NCBI GenBank assembly: GCA_902624095.1
Contig: CACNWB010000004.1
Location: forward strand, 1-64,000
Length of the DNA: 64,000 bases
Origin: an uncultured PS1 clade bacterium
Lineage (GTDB): Bacteria; Pseudomonadota; Alphaproteobacteria; RS24
Reading direction: 5' to 3'
This document shows positions 17,764 through 27,692 of the stretch, in pieces. Below the pieces are notes generated by a model. That model was not told the origin of the DNA and did not search any database. It was given only the letters and a program-made list of their open reading frames with translations. Within the stretch, counting starts at the first letter, position 1, and every line of letters begins with the position of its first letter. The position numbers were made by a program, and so were the translations under genes.

Positions 17764-17826
17764 AGCCCTCACGAATTTCATGTCTGCGCGCAGAGCTTAA
17801 ACGCCAAAAAAGGGTCGCAAAGTTTG

Positions 17827-17855
17827 TTGACAAAACAGAGGGTTCTGCTCATACA
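17827..17855 (+). promoter_or_regulatory. candidate sigma-70 promoter for cysD
   Basis: A perfect TTGACA (17827-17832), a 17-base spacer and CATACA (17850-17855) lie 37 bases before the cysD start. The -10 matches only three consensus positions. Confidence 0.45.
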
Positions 17856-17891
17856 GAAGCCAACATTGGCGCGGAAAAAGCGAAAGAAACA

Positions 17892-18788
17892 GTGACCCTC
17901 ACCCATTTACAACGGATTGAAGCTGAAAGCATTCACATTATGCGTGAAGTGGTGGCCGAAGCCGAAAATCCTGTCATGCTTTACAGTATCGGCAAGGACA
18001 GCGCTGCCATGTTGCATGTTGCGAAAAAAGCGTTCTATCCAGGCCCCCCACCCTTTCCGCTCTTGCATGTCGATACCACCTGGAAGTTCAAGGACATGTA
18101 TGCGCTGCGTGAAAAAGCGGCGGCTGATGCGGGCATGAAACTTATCGTCCATAAAAATTCTGACGCAGAAGCCCAGGGCATAAACCCATTCGATCATGGC
18201 TCCCTGCATACGGATATGTGGAAAACCGAAGGCCTGAAACAGGCACTGGACCTGCACGGATTCGATGCGGCTTTTGGCGGCGCGCGGCGCGATGAAGAAA
18301 AAAGCCGCGCCAAGGAGCGCGTATTTTCATTTCGCACAGCAAGTCATCGTTGGGAGCCGAAAAATCAGCGTCCGGAACTATGGAATCTCTACAATGCGCG
18401 CAAAACCAAGGGCGAAAGCATTCGTGTATTTCCTATGAGCAATTGGACAGAGCTCGACATTTGGCAATATATCCACTTGGAAAATATCGAAATTGTGCCG
18501 CTCTATTTTGCTGCCTCGCGCCCGACTTTAGAGCGCGACGGGTTGCTGCTTATGGTTGATGATGAGCGCTTTCGTTTTGCCGAGGGTGAAAAGCCCGAAA
18601 TGCGTTCCATTCGTTTCCGCACGCTGGGTTGTTACCCCTTGACTGGTGCCGTTGAAAGCAATGCCACCACCCTGCCGGAAGTTATTCAGGAAATGCTGTT
18701 GACCACGACTTCTGAGCGTCAGGGTCGGGCCATTGATCACGATGCTGCTGCCAGCATGGAGAAGAAAAAGCAGGAAGGTTATTTCTGA
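17892..18788 (+). CDS. cysD: sulfate adenylyltransferase subunit 2
   Basis: A 298-residue N-type ATP pyrophosphatase, the CysD half of ATP sulfurylase. It makes adenylyl sulfate from ATP and sulfate with the GTPase CysN. Seen: PP-loop [13 protein letters not shown] at about 32-44, then the family blocks [16 protein letters not shown] and [27 protein letters not shown]. The start is GTG, chosen because the preceding frame gives no better start and the family begins at [14 protein letters not shown]. Its stop and the cysNC ATG share one base, so the pair is translationally coupled. A TTGACA promoter candidate lies upstream. Confidence 0.96.
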   Translation: MTLTHLQRIEAESIHIMREVVAEAENPVMLYSIGKDSAAMLHVAKKAFYPGPPPFPLLHVDTTWKFKDMYALREKAAADAGMKLIVHKNSDAEAQGINPFDHGSLHTDMWKTEGLKQALDLHGFDAAFGGARRDEEKSRAKERVFSFRTASHRWEPKNQRPELWNLYNARKTKGESIRVFPMSNWTELDIWQYIHLENIEIVPLYFAASRPTLERDGLLLMVDDERFRFAEGEKPEMRSIRFRTLGCYPLTGAVESNATTLPEVIQEMLLTTTSERQGRAIDHDAAASMEKKKQEGYF

Positions 18789-20698
18789 TGACTGGTGCCG
18801 AAACTGTCTACGAAACCGATGCTTTGATCGGCCAAGATATCGAAGCCTATCTGGAACAGCATCGCCATAAAACCATGTTACGCTTTATCACCTGTGGTTC
18901 GGTTGACGACGGAAAGTCCACGCTCATAGGGCGTTTGCTTTATGACAGCAAAATGATTTTTAAAGACCAATTGGCCAGCCTTGAAGCTGACAGCCGTAAA
19001 ATGGGCACGCAAGGCGAGAATATCGATTTTGCCCTGTTGGTTGACGGACTTGCCGCCGAACGCGAACAAGGCATTACAATTGATGTTGCCTATCGTTTTT
19101 TTGCTACCGAAGAGCGGAAATTCATTGTCGCCGATACGCCCGGCCATGAGCAATACACCCGAAATATGGTCACAGGTGCTTCAACCGCCGACCTCGCCGT
19201 CATTCTTGTCGATGCGCGCCAAGGCATTTTGACGCAAACGCGCCGCCACAGCTATCTGGTTCATTTGCTAGGCATTCGCCATATTGTACTCGCAGTAAAT
19301 AAAATGGACCTGGTTGATTACGACCAGGCAGTGTTCGACCAAATCGTGACCGATTACGAAGCATTTGCCACCGAAATCGGCATTAAAGATTTCACGCCGA
19401 TTCCCATTTCAGGGTTGGCCGGCGACAATATCGCCAGTAAATCCGATGCAACAAAGTGGTACACCGGAACAACACTCATTCAACATTTGGAAACGGTCGA
19501 GGTCGACGCAAATACGGCGGGCGAAAAACCGTTTCGTATGCCCGTGCAATGGGTTAATCGGCCCAATTTGGATTTTCGCGGCTTTAGTGGCCTAATAAGT
19601 TCAGGCAAAATCCGAACGGGAGATAATGTCCGCATTGTGCCGTCGGGGCGCAACACAACAATCAAGAGTATTGTCACACAGGACGGTACACTTTCCGAAG
19701 CTGTTGCCGGCCAATCGGTAACGCTGACCTTCAATGACGAGATTGATTGTTCGCGCGGCGATGTGGTTGCGCTTGCGGAGAGCCCACCCGCCAGTGCAGA
19801 CCGGTTTGAAGCCACACTGGTGTGGATGTCGGAACATCCAATGGTTCCGCGCCGGGGCTATTGGCTCAAAATCGGCACCCAGACCGTGAGTGCCTCTGTC
19901 CAGCCGCCCAAATATCAGATTGGCATCAACACACTGGAGCATCTTGCAGCGAAAACGCTTGATCTGAATGCTATCGGTGTGTGCACATTTTCAACCGACA
20001 ATCCCATTACTTTCGAGCCTTATGCCAGCAGCAAAACGTTGGGCGGTTTTGTGTTGATTGACAAAATGTCGAATAACACAGTGGCCGCGGGCATGATTAA
20101 TTTCAGCCTCAGGCGCGCGCATAATATTCACTGGCAGGCCGCCGATGTTGATCGCGAAGCCCATGCCAGCCTCAAAGATCAGCAACCGAAAGTGCTATGG
20201 TTCACGGGGCTTTCTGGCTCCGGCAAGTCGACCATTGCCAATGAGGTAGAAAAGCGGTTGCACGCAATGGGCAAGCACACATTTTTGCTCGACGGCGACA
20301 ATGTACGCCACGGCCTCAACAAAGACCTCGGATTTACCGATACCGACCGCATAGAAAATATCCGGAGGATTGGAGAGGTTGCCAAATTGATGACCGATGC
20401 CGGGTTAATTGTTCTCACGGCCTTTATTTCACCCTTCCGCAGCGAACGCCAAATGGTGCGCGAGATGATGCCCGACGATGAGTTCGTCGAAATTCACATT
20501 GATACCCCGCTGGATGTCGCCGAGGCGCGCGACGTGAAAGGCTTGTATAAAAAAGCCCGCGAAGGCACGCTGAAAAATTTCACCGGCATTGACAGCCCCT
20601 ATGAAGCGCCGGAAGATCCCCAAATTCGCATCGACACCACCACATTGCCTGCCGATGAAGCGGCTGAAAAAATCATCAGCGTTATTTTTGACAACTAA
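18788..20698 (+). CDS. cysNC: bifunctional CysN GTPase / CysC APS kinase
   Basis: A 636-residue fusion. The N-terminal part (about 30-440) is an EF-Tu-like GTPase: [36 protein letters not shown]. The C-terminal part (about 465-636) is APS kinase: [32 protein letters not shown], and the FISPFRSER loop. It drives ATP sulfurylase and then phosphorylates APS to PAPS. Such fusions (NodQ type) are common in alphaproteobacteria. Coupled by one-base overlap to cysD. Supplies sulfate for assimilation or sulfation. Confidence 0.96.
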   Translation: MTGAETVYETDALIGQDIEAYLEQHRHKTMLRFITCGSVDDGKSTLIGRLLYDSKMIFKDQLASLEADSRKMGTQGENIDFALLVDGLAAEREQGITIDVAYRFFATEERKFIVADTPGHEQYTRNMVTGASTADLAVILVDARQGILTQTRRHSYLVHLLGIRHIVLAVNKMDLVDYDQAVFDQIVTDYEAFATEIGIKDFTPIPISGLAGDNIASKSDATKWYTGTTLIQHLETVEVDANTAGEKPFRMPVQWVNRPNLDFRGFSGLISSGKIRTGDNVRIVPSGRNTTIKSIVTQDGTLSEAVAGQSVTLTFNDEIDCSRGDVVALAESPPASADRFEATLVWMSEHPMVPRRGYWLKIGTQTVSASVQPPKYQIGINTLEHLAAKTLDLNAIGVCTFSTDNPITFEPYASSKTLGGFVLIDKMSNNTVAAGMINFSLRRAHNIHWQAADVDREAHASLKDQQPKVLWFTGLSGSGKSTIANEVEKRLHAMGKHTFLLDGDNVRHGLNKDLGFTDTDRIENIRRIGEVAKLMTDAGLIVLTAFISPFRSERQMVREMMPDDEFVEIHIDTPLDVAEARDVKGLYKKAREGTLKNFTGIDSPYEAPEDPQIRIDTTTLPADEAAEKIISVIFDN

Positions 20699-20792
20699 CC
20701 AGTTGCCTTACCATGCCGCCAGAGCTTGGCAGGCTGGCAAGCCCAGCCGCAATATGTCAAATTATAACTAGCGGTGTTGTAGGAGGCGCGAA

Positions 20793-22106
20793 ATGCCGGA
20801 ACAGTTTAACGGAAAAGTTTGCATTATTGGGGCCGGATGTTCGGGCTTCACAACGGCAAAACGCTTCAAAGAATTCGGCATCGATTATGACCATTTCGAA
20901 GCCTCTGACAATATTGGCGGCAACTGGTATCACAAAAACCCAAATGGGATGTCTGCCTGCTATCAATCGCTGCACATTGACACTTCAAAACACCGATTGG
21001 CCTTTGAAGATTATCCGGCGCCGGATAACTGGCCCGACTTTCCCCACCACAGTCAAATCCTGGCGTATTTTAATGATTATGTTGACCATTTCGATCTTCG
21101 ACAGCAGATCACCTTCAACACCTATGTCGAGGATGCGCGCCGCGATGCTGCCAATCAATGGCATGTTTCGCTATCGACTGGCGAAAAGCGGGTATATGAC
21201 GCGCTGGTGGTTGCCAATGGTCATCATTGGGATAGCAAAATTCCAACCGAATACGGCGACCGATTCGATGGCATACAGATGCACAGCCATGCCTATGACA
21301 GCCCTTTTGAGCCCTATGATCTGCGAGGCAAGAACATTCTCGTTGTTGGTGTCGGCAATTCGGCTATGGATATTGCCTCAGAAGTTTCCCAAAAACCGAT
21401 TGCGGCAAAGTGTTTTGTGTCGGCGCGACGCGGTGTTTGGGTGCTACCGAAATATTTAAACGGCGAACCAGCCGACAAAGCTGTTATGCCTGCCTGGGTG
21501 CCAGCTGGCATTGCCCGCTGGCTTGGCCAGCGTGTTGTCTCGCGCGCGATCGGCAATATGGAAAATTATGGCCTCCCCCGCCCAGATCACAAGGTATTGA
21601 CGGCGCATCCCTCCGTTTCTGGCGAGTTTCTAACCCGGCTTGGATGTGGAGACATTTCGGTTAAGCCCGGCTTGGAGCGTTTGGATGGCGATGGTGTTAT
21701 TTTCACAGACGGTTCGCGCGAACAGGTCGATGTCATCATCTGGGCGACAGGCTATCGCATCAGTTTTCCGTTTCTCAAACAAAATGCATTGGCTGTCGAC
21801 AATAACCGTTTCCCGCTCTATCGGCGTATGGTGAAACCCAGTTGGGAAAATCTTTTCTTTATGGGGCTTGCCCAGCCTCTGCCAACACTGGTCAATTTGG
21901 CTGAGCAACAGTCAAAATTCGTTGCGGCCGTTATTTCGGGTCATTACAAATTGCCCGCAAAAGACAAAATGGAAGCGCGCATCATCGCGGATGAAAAAAA
22001 ATATCTCGGCCATTATTACGACAGCGAACGCCATACAATACAGGTTGATTTCAATCATTATGTGCGCGACCTAAAAAAAGAGCTGGGTAGCACCTGGCGC
22101 GTTTAA
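20793..22106 (+). CDS. flavin-containing monooxygenase
   Basis: A 437-residue FMO/Baeyer-Villiger-type enzyme. FAD site GAGCSG near residue 12, the FMO fingerprint FDGIQMHSHAY at about 151-161 (F-x-G-x3-H-x3-Y), and a second dinucleotide site GVGNSAMD near 178. A late ATGYRISFPF motif matches the family. NADPH-dependent oxygenation of an N, S or carbonyl substrate is expected; the substrate is unknown. GGAGGCG lies 6 bases before ATG 20793. It follows cysNC after about 95 bases and ends in a strong terminator. Two monooxygenases (this and the P450) flank the sulfate genes. Confidence 0.9.
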   Translation: MPEQFNGKVCIIGAGCSGFTTAKRFKEFGIDYDHFEASDNIGGNWYHKNPNGMSACYQSLHIDTSKHRLAFEDYPAPDNWPDFPHHSQILAYFNDYVDHFDLRQQITFNTYVEDARRDAANQWHVSLSTGEKRVYDALVVANGHHWDSKIPTEYGDRFDGIQMHSHAYDSPFEPYDLRGKNILVVGVGNSAMDIASEVSQKPIAAKCFVSARRGVWVLPKYLNGEPADKAVMPAWVPAGIARWLGQRVVSRAIGNMENYGLPRPDHKVLTAHPSVSGEFLTRLGCGDISVKPGLERLDGDGVIFTDGSREQVDVIIWATGYRISFPFLKQNALAVDNNRFPLYRRMVKPSWENLFFMGLAQPLPTLVNLAEQQSKFVAAVISGHYKLPAKDKMEARIIADEKKYLGHYYDSERHTIQVDFNHYVRDLKKELGSTWRV

Positions 22107-22140
22107 GACCGCGGCCGCCACATCGAATGATGATTTATGA

Positions 22141-22168
22141 AAACCCCAAGTTTTTTGGGGCTTTGTTT
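22141..22168 (+). terminator. rho-independent terminator after the monooxygenase
   Basis: CCCCAA and TTGGGG pair across a 5-base loop, then CTTTGTTT follows. It lies 35 bases after the monooxygenase stop and 52 before the sensor kinase start, so it may also sit in the kinase leader. Confidence 0.65.
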
Positions 22169-22219
22169 AACTGGCCTTGCGATAGGCTTTTTTTAGCATG
22201 CTTTAGTTGGGAATAGATA

Positions 22220-25015
22220 ATGCATATTCGTACCAAACTACTTGGAATGATGATCTTTGCCGCTCTGGCTAGTGCGGTTCTCGTCTTCTCAATGTTTTTC
22301 TTTCTGCAAAGAGAAATTGCTACCTCCGCTGGCAAAAACCTGAGACAAATTTATTCGGATTCCTGGTATAATCTTTATTCTAGTGCAGTATTGGATATTG
22401 GCGACATTATGGTCGCCATCACCTCATTCGGCAGCGAGTTAGATGTCGAAGGAAAATATACCAAATTTTCGGAAGAAGATTTTGAGGCCTTCAATGTGCC
22501 CTATCTCGAAAGCGATACGATTTCATTTGTCTCTGTCTTTAGTCCAGACACATTTACATCGAAATTTTGCGTACAGTCGGGTTATGAGGCCAACGACCCT
22601 TGCGAAGTTCAGATTATCGAGGATTCGAAGCAGATAGGTCGCTACATTTCGCCCGAAGATGAGTATTTGTACTATGACCTAAACTATAATTTTTACGGCT
22701 ACGATAGCCTCGAGGCCTTTTTTTCCGACTTAAAACCCAATGATCTTTATCAGGGTTTAATGACCTCGTTCAATAATATTGACAAAAATCCAGAGTTGGG
22801 TCTGGTCAGCTTCTATTTGGTCGTAGTTCATCCAATCTACATGGCCAATGAACCTGTAGCTTATGTTGTATTAGGCCGCTCTTTGGAAAATGTGTCCGGC
22901 ACTATGGAGCTGGCCATTGCTGCAGATGTTCAGATTTTTGATCCGGATACTTATGACATGGTTACCACAGAATATCTCGAAGGCGAAGAGTTGGAGTTTT
23001 ACCAAACAGTTAAACCCTTTCTTGGAGATTTAAATCTTTTTCACCTCATTGATGAAAAAGCTGGGCTAGACATGACTCTGATCGATCTGATCCCGGATAT
23101 TACTCAATTTATAATTGGTACAGGTAACTTTAATCTCAAAACATCTCCTGTTGAAAATCCCTTTCGGCTTTTGATTTCTCGGGATATCACAGCTTCTCTA
23201 GAAAGACAAAATGAGCTGACCAACGCATTTTTGCCTTTGGGTGCGGGCGTTATGGGCCTGCTGTTAATTTTGTTGGGCTATGTTCAACGCCAATCATTCC
23301 AGCCGCTAAAAGAAGCCGTCGAAGTTTTGAACCGCATGGCGCAAGGTGAACGCGAGATTGAAATGCCCAAGCAAAGTGGGCTTTTGTCTAGCGAAACTGA
23401 TGAGGTTGGTCAGCTAATAAACGCGCTTGAGAGCTATCAGAAAGAATCTAAGGAACTAGAGAGGGTAAAGCGCCTTACGGAAGAACTTGAAGTTGCCCGT
23501 GATGAAGCCAGCGAAGCAAATGCTGCCAAGAGTAAGTTCCTTGCAAACATGAGCCATGAATTGCGAACACCGCTCAACGGCATTCTGGGCTATGCGGATT
23601 TGCTGCTGGAGGAAGCCGAAGACGATGGCAACGATCGAATGGCCGCCGACCTGAATAAAATTTCGCACTCTGGAAAGCACCTTTTGTCGCTGATTAACGA
23701 CATTCTAGATCTGTCCAAAATCGAAGCCGGCCGCATGGAACTCTATTTAACAGATTTCCGCGTCTCTGACTTGATGGAGCAAACCAAGACCATCTCACAG
23801 ACACTAGCAGATAAAAACGGCAATAATTTGGTGTTCGAATATGCCGATGATGAGGATGACAACAAACATATTCGCGGCGATGAAACGCGCCTGCGCCAAT
23901 GCGTGGTGAACTTGATTTCCAATGCTGTGAAGTTCACCGAGAACGGCACTGTAACCATCACATCCACGCCTTATGACAAAGACGACACCAAATGGCTGTC
24001 CATTGCCGTGTCCGATACAGGCATCGGCATGACAGAAGAGCAACTAGGTAAAATTCTACAGGAATACGCTCAAGCCGACACATCCACTGCGGCCAATTAC
24101 GGCGGCACAGGCTTAGGTCTGACCATTACCACAAGTCTTGTCCAGATGATGGGTGGTTTTTTAGACGTCGAAAGCAAATACGGCACAGGCACAACCTTCA
24201 CAATCAACGTTCCGCGTTACATTGAAGAAGCGGCAAATGAAGCAGTCTATTCCGACATTGTCGGCGACAGCGGACCACTGGTCCTTATTGTCGATGACGA
24301 CACGAGCACGCAAGATTTAATCCGCCGCATGCTGAAAACGCAAAACTTCCGCATGGCCGGCGCTCTGAAAGGCAGCTCAGGATTGGAATTGGCGAAATCC
24401 CTCAAACCAGATGTCATCCTTCTGGATATCTACCTGCCCGACCAGGATGGCTGGAAAGTGCTCGATCAACTCAAATCAGATTCGGAACTAGCCGAAACTC
24501 CTGTTTTTATAATCTCGGTTACCGAAGCCGAGAAGGAGGCCGACTTGTCAGGTGTTCAAAAATTCCTGCACAAGCCGATCGACCGCGAAACTTTCCTTGA
24601 TGCCATACGCGAGGTCGGCATAACGTTGGAAGAAACAACACGCGTACTGGTCGTCGATGATGATGCCGACGCGCGTGAGATTATCGGTCGGGTGCTGTCA
24701 GCTCAAGGGGTCGAATATGTTGAGGCCAAAAACGGAGCCGAGGCTCTTAATATGGTAAATGACGGCTTCTCAATGATCGTGCTTGACCTCGACATGCCCG
24801 TCATGAACGGGTTCGAATTCATGCGATCAATTGACGGGTTGGATAACCTGAAAGACATTCCGATCATTGTGTTTTCCGGCATGGAGCTTGACGCTGAGCA
24901 GAGCGAAACCGTGAACCAGTACACGGCGGGCATTATCAACAAAACAGACCTGGACCATGAAGACCGGCTTACCGAATTGCTGGGCAGCCTGATAGCGGTC
25001 AAGCCTGCATCTTAA
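22220..25015 (+). CDS. hybrid sensor histidine kinase with two receiver domains
   Basis: A 931-residue membrane kinase. TM1 is at about 7-29 and TM2 at 337-356, enclosing a periplasmic sensor of about 300 residues rich in Asp, Glu and Tyr that I do not recognise. A HAMP-like segment and coiled coil (about 358-435) lead to the DHp domain with phospho-His446 (NMSHELRTPLNG). The ATPase domain carries the G boxes SDTGIGM and GGTGLGLTI. Two receivers follow: acceptor Asp near 735 (VILLDIYLPDQDG) and near 856 (IVLDLDMPVMNG). It opens a c-di-GMP/phosphorelay cluster. Its leader shares short motifs with the leader of the EAL gene at 26942. Confidence 0.92.
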   Translation: MHIRTKLLGMMIFAALASAVLVFSMFFFLQREIATSAGKNLRQIYSDSWYNLYSSAVLDIGDIMVAITSFGSELDVEGKYTKFSEEDFEAFNVPYLESDTISFVSVFSPDTFTSKFCVQSGYEANDPCEVQIIEDSKQIGRYISPEDEYLYYDLNYNFYGYDSLEAFFSDLKPNDLYQGLMTSFNNIDKNPELGLVSFYLVVVHPIYMANEPVAYVVLGRSLENVSGTMELAIAADVQIFDPDTYDMVTTEYLEGEELEFYQTVKPFLGDLNLFHLIDEKAGLDMTLIDLIPDITQFIIGTGNFNLKTSPVENPFRLLISRDITASLERQNELTNAFLPLGAGVMGLLLILLGYVQRQSFQPLKEAVEVLNRMAQGEREIEMPKQSGLLSSETDEVGQLINALESYQKESKELERVKRLTEELEVARDEASEANAAKSKFLANMSHELRTPLNGILGYADLLLEEAEDDGNDRMAADLNKISHSGKHLLSLINDILDLSKIEAGRMELYLTDFRVSDLMEQTKTISQTLADKNGNNLVFEYADDEDDNKHIRGDETRLRQCVVNLISNAVKFTENGTVTITSTPYDKDDTKWLSIAVSDTGIGMTEEQLGKILQEYAQADTSTAANYGGTGLGLTITTSLVQMMGGFLDVESKYGTGTTFTINVPRYIEEAANEAVYSDIVGDSGPLVLIVDDDTSTQDLIRRMLKTQNFRMAGALKGSSGLELAKSLKPDVILLDIYLPDQDGWKVLDQLKSDSELAETPVFIISVTEAEKEADLSGVQKFLHKPIDRETFLDAIREVGITLEETTRVLVVDDDADAREIIGRVLSAQGVEYVEAKNGAEALNMVNDGFSMIVLDLDMPVMNGFEFMRSIDGLDNLKDIPIIVFSGMELDAEQSETVNQYTAGIINKTDLDHEDRLTELLGSLIAVKPAS

Positions 25016-25059
25016 AATCAGGTTTGCAAGAGCAGATCCAAAAGATTAGGCCTCAAAAG

Positions 25060-25422
25060 TCAGGGAAGAAGTTTTTCGATTTTCTCCAACAACCGGGGCA
25101 TTTCAATCGGCTTTGTATCAAAATCGTTGGCACCGGCTTCCTCGGCCTGCTCACGGTGTTCGGCAAGCGCATGCGCGGTTAATGCGATAATCGGAATGGC
25201 ACTGATGTCGCTGTCGTTCTTTGCCTGACGGGTCGCTTCCCATCCGTCTATTATTGGCAAATCCATATCCATCAGCACAAGATCAGGCCGCTTGGATTTG
25301 ATCATGTCCAGACCCTCCTGCCCGTCAACAGCAATGCTGACCTCAAAACCACGTCGCTCCAACCGTCGCGAAAGCATGTCCCTATTGAGTTCATTGTCTT
25401 CAACGATGAGGATGTGAGCCAT
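25060..25422 (-). CDS. single-domain response regulator
   Basis: A 120-residue stand-alone receiver of CheY/DivK type: acidic pair in HILIVEDNELNRDM, acceptor Asp in LVLMDMDLPIIDG, Thr in IALTAHA and Lys in DTKPIEM. No output domain. ATG 25422 (MAHILIV) is chosen because it starts right before the first receiver strand and follows the upstream GGDEF stop by one base; the frame extends to 25500 but only over that gene. Likely a phosphate shuttle between the neighbouring hybrid kinase and the receiver-GGDEF protein, by analogy with DivK-PleD; the wiring is inference. Confidence 0.88.
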   Translation of the reverse strand: MAHILIVEDNELNRDMLSRRLERRGFEVSIAVDGQEGLDMIKSKRPDLVLMDMDLPIIDGWEATRQAKNDSDISAIPIIALTAHALAEHREQAEEAGANDFDTKPIEMPRLLEKIEKLLP

Positions 25423-25423
25423 T

Positions 25424-26833
25424 TTATGCGTCCTTTGTATCGCTGTGCTGGATGCGATTGCGGCCGCCTTTTTTCGCGCCGTATAGCCTCTGGTCAGCAA
25501 TATTGATCATCTCTTTGACGTTGGTTTCCAACTCGGAAGAAAAGTATGTGCCGCCACTGGTTGTAATTTTAATGATAAGCCCTTCATGGTCGCAAGACAA
25601 AGCCTCAACAGATATTCGAATCCGCTCGCAAATATTATGAAAATCCTGCACGGATGTGTTCTGTACAATAGCGATAAACTCTTCCCCACCCATTCGCCCA
25701 ATGACATCCGTGCTCCGCATTATATTCTTAACACACTCTGCAAATTGCGTCAGCACTGCGTCGCCACCATTATGGCCATATGTGTCATTAACTTTTTTGA
25801 AAAAATCAATATCCAGCAAAAGCATGCCGAAGCTGATTTCGTCGGCAAAATACTGCTCCACGATTTCATCAAGCCGCGCCATAACAGCACGCCGGTTCAT
25901 TAATTGTGTCAATTGATCGGTCGTCGCCAGCATATTCAACTCGCGCCGATAGGCAAATCGTTCCAGTGCCGAAACGACTTTGGCATCCAAAATCAACGGC
26001 TCAACCGGCTTTGCAAGATAATCCGTCGCGCCGTGCGACAGACATTTGGCAATTCCGCGCGCATCGTTAAGACCGCTTACGATAATAATTGGCAATTCGC
26101 GCCTGCCTGGGGTGGAGCGAATGGCGTGCAACACTTCAATGCCATTCATATCTGGCATAAGCAGGTCGAGAAGCACCAGATCAACCTCATGTTGTTCGAT
26201 AATCGCCAGCGCCTGATTGCCATTATCGGCCAGCATGCAGTTGAAACCGTGTTTTTCTAACCGCCGTTTTAAAATATCTTGATTGGTTGGATTGTCGTCC
26301 ACGATCAAAATCGGGCTACCTTGAATCTCCTCGCCGATGGTAATGCCTTCGCTGCTCTCATTGAGCGATGCAAAAAGACGCTCAATTGCCGCCTCTTCAT
26401 CGGCTTGGGCTTCTTCGCTTGCAGCATGGCGAAATGCAGTGTCGATGGTTGCACTGATTTCGCCGCCAAGCTCAACGACATGTTGCAACAGCGAAATATG
26501 GTTTTTGGGTAATCCGCCTTCGCTTTCTTCAAGAATAATCTCGGCATAGCCGATAATCGAATTTAGCGGGTTTTTAAGATCATGACGTATCTTGCTCAAG
26601 TCTCCAGCATCGCGCGTATTGAGCAGAACCTGTCCGTCAATCAAATCTCCCACTTGCCCGCGCAGATTTTTGCACCCGTCGGAAATCCGCCCCAAATCAT
26701 CATGCAGCATGTCATCGTCCGACAAAGATTGTGAAACTTCAGACACATAGTCGGAAATAGTCGCAATCGGCGTCAATAATTGCTGGCGTAAGGTAGCCCC
26801 TTCGAGTTGGATGACTTCGGCGGATTTACTCAT
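25424..26833 (-). CDS. receiver-GGDEF diguanylate cyclase with DHp-like N-terminus
   Basis: A 469-residue protein. Residues about 75-150 look like a histidine-kinase dimerisation domain (IRHDLKNPLNSIIGYAEIIL) but no ATPase domain follows. A receiver covers about 172-290 (ILIVDDN, LVLLDLLMPDMNG, KPVEP). A GGDEF domain covers about 300-460 with an intact RMGGEEF signature and the substrate-binding block DIDFFKKVNDTYGHNGGD, so it should make cyclic di-GMP from GTP. No RxxD inhibitory site is evident just before the signature. It is followed one base later by the lone receiver gene and is divergent from the EAL gene. Confidence 0.92.
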   Translation of the reverse strand: MSKSAEVIQLEGATLRQQLLTPIATISDYVSEVSQSLSDDDMLHDDLGRISDGCKNLRGQVGDLIDGQVLLNTRDAGDLSKIRHDLKNPLNSIIGYAEIILEESEGGLPKNHISLLQHVVELGGEISATIDTAFRHAASEEAQADEEAAIERLFASLNESSEGITIGEEIQGSPILIVDDNPTNQDILKRRLEKHGFNCMLADNGNQALAIIEQHEVDLVLLDLLMPDMNGIEVLHAIRSTPGRRELPIIIVSGLNDARGIAKCLSHGATDYLAKPVEPLILDAKVVSALERFAYRRELNMLATTDQLTQLMNRRAVMARLDEIVEQYFADEISFGMLLLDIDFFKKVNDTYGHNGGDAVLTQFAECVKNIMRSTDVIGRMGGEEFIAIVQNTSVQDFHNICERIRISVEALSCDHEGLIIKITTSGGTYFSSELETNVKEMINIADQRLYGAKKGGRNRIQHSDTKDA

Positions 26834-26860
26834 GAAAAACTCCTAAAACATGCTAACTCT

Positions 26861-26933
26861 GATAGGCTTGAAAATAAGCCCAAAAAAGTTGGGGTTTCTG
26901 AGCGCCGCAGCGAGATGGCAGAGTTGCGATAGG
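26861..26933 (+). promoter_or_regulatory. leader with two mutually exclusive hairpins before the EAL gene
   Basis: GGCTT (26865-26869) pairs with AAGCC (26876-26880), and CCCAA (26879-26883) pairs with TTGGG (26889-26893). The two stems share bases 26879-26880, so only one can form at a time. TTGCGATAGG (26924-26933) and GATAGGCTT (26861-26869) both recur in the leader of the hybrid kinase (22177-22189). No known riboswitch was recognised. Confidence 0.35.
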
Positions 26934-26941
26934 AGAAATGA

Positions 26942-27673
26942 ATGTCAGAACTTCATGATGAGTTTTTTTCCGCCTTAGACCAGGGAAACTGGTTTTTGGC
27001 GTCACAGAAAATTGTGTCGCTGGCTGACCAATCGGATTACGGCGCTGAAATTCTGATACGCCTTTTTGACGGCGACAGGTTTTTATCCAATGGCAAATTT
27101 TTCCCAGGCATTTGCCGCGACGAACGCTACCCACGCATCACCCAGCAAATTGTCGACCTGATATGCGAACAATTGGATACTGACGCAAGCGTGTTCGCAG
27201 AACGTGTATTCCTGAATGTTACACCAACCGATTTCTCCAACATTTTGACGGTCGAGAAACTTACCGAACTGGGTCAAAAATTCTACCAATCGGGCCGCGA
27301 CCTTGTTCTCGAACTCTCAGAAATTTTTACACCCGATGAACTTTTTGCCTGCGAGGAGACAGTCGAAGTTTTTCGAAAAGCCGGCGTCATTATCGGGCTT
27401 GACGATTACGGTGCGGGTGTCATAAGCGCGGCAGATATAGCCGCATTTCCGTTTGATCTCGTAAAAAGTGACCGCTCTCTATGTGGATTTGAAGACGCCT
27501 GGGATAGCCCACTTCACGGCGAATTGATGCATGTTAGCGAAAGCAAGCCGCTTGTTTTAATCGCCGAAGGCATTGAAAAAGTTGAGCAGGCAGCCGGCCT
27601 TGCCGCGCTGGGCTATCAATATGTTCAGGGCTACGCCTTCGATCAGCCAACAAAGCTCATTCAACGCAATTAG
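26942..27673 (+). CDS. EAL-domain protein (c-di-GMP phosphodiesterase or sensor)
   Basis: A 243-residue protein made of one EAL domain without sensory part. The signature reads AEILIRL, keeping the metal-binding Glu. Further blocks are VFLNVTP (Asn), LVLELSE (Glu), GLDDYGAG (Asp-Asp), LVKSDRSL (Lys) and AEGIE, ending in GYQYVQGYAFDQP. These match active phosphodiesterases, so hydrolysis of c-di-GMP is plausible, though loop 6 is not fully typical. The PilZ gene follows 19 bases downstream. The start has a second in-frame-independent ATG 4 bases upstream; ATG 26942 opens this frame. Confidence 0.85.
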   Translation: MSELHDEFFSALDQGNWFLASQKIVSLADQSDYGAEILIRLFDGDRFLSNGKFFPGICRDERYPRITQQIVDLICEQLDTDASVFAERVFLNVTPTDFSNILTVEKLTELGQKFYQSGRDLVLELSEIFTPDELFACEETVEVFRKAGVIIGLDDYGAGVISAADIAAFPFDLVKSDRSLCGFEDAWDSPLHGELMHVSESKPLVLIAEGIEKVEQAAGLAALGYQYVQGYAFDQPTKLIQRN

Positions 27674-27692
27674 ACGGTGAGATGAACACGCC

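Noticed and set aside
26834..26941. c-di-GMP riboswitch in the divergent GGDEF/EAL leader
   Set aside because: The conserved GEMM core sequences are not present; only short hairpins are seen.
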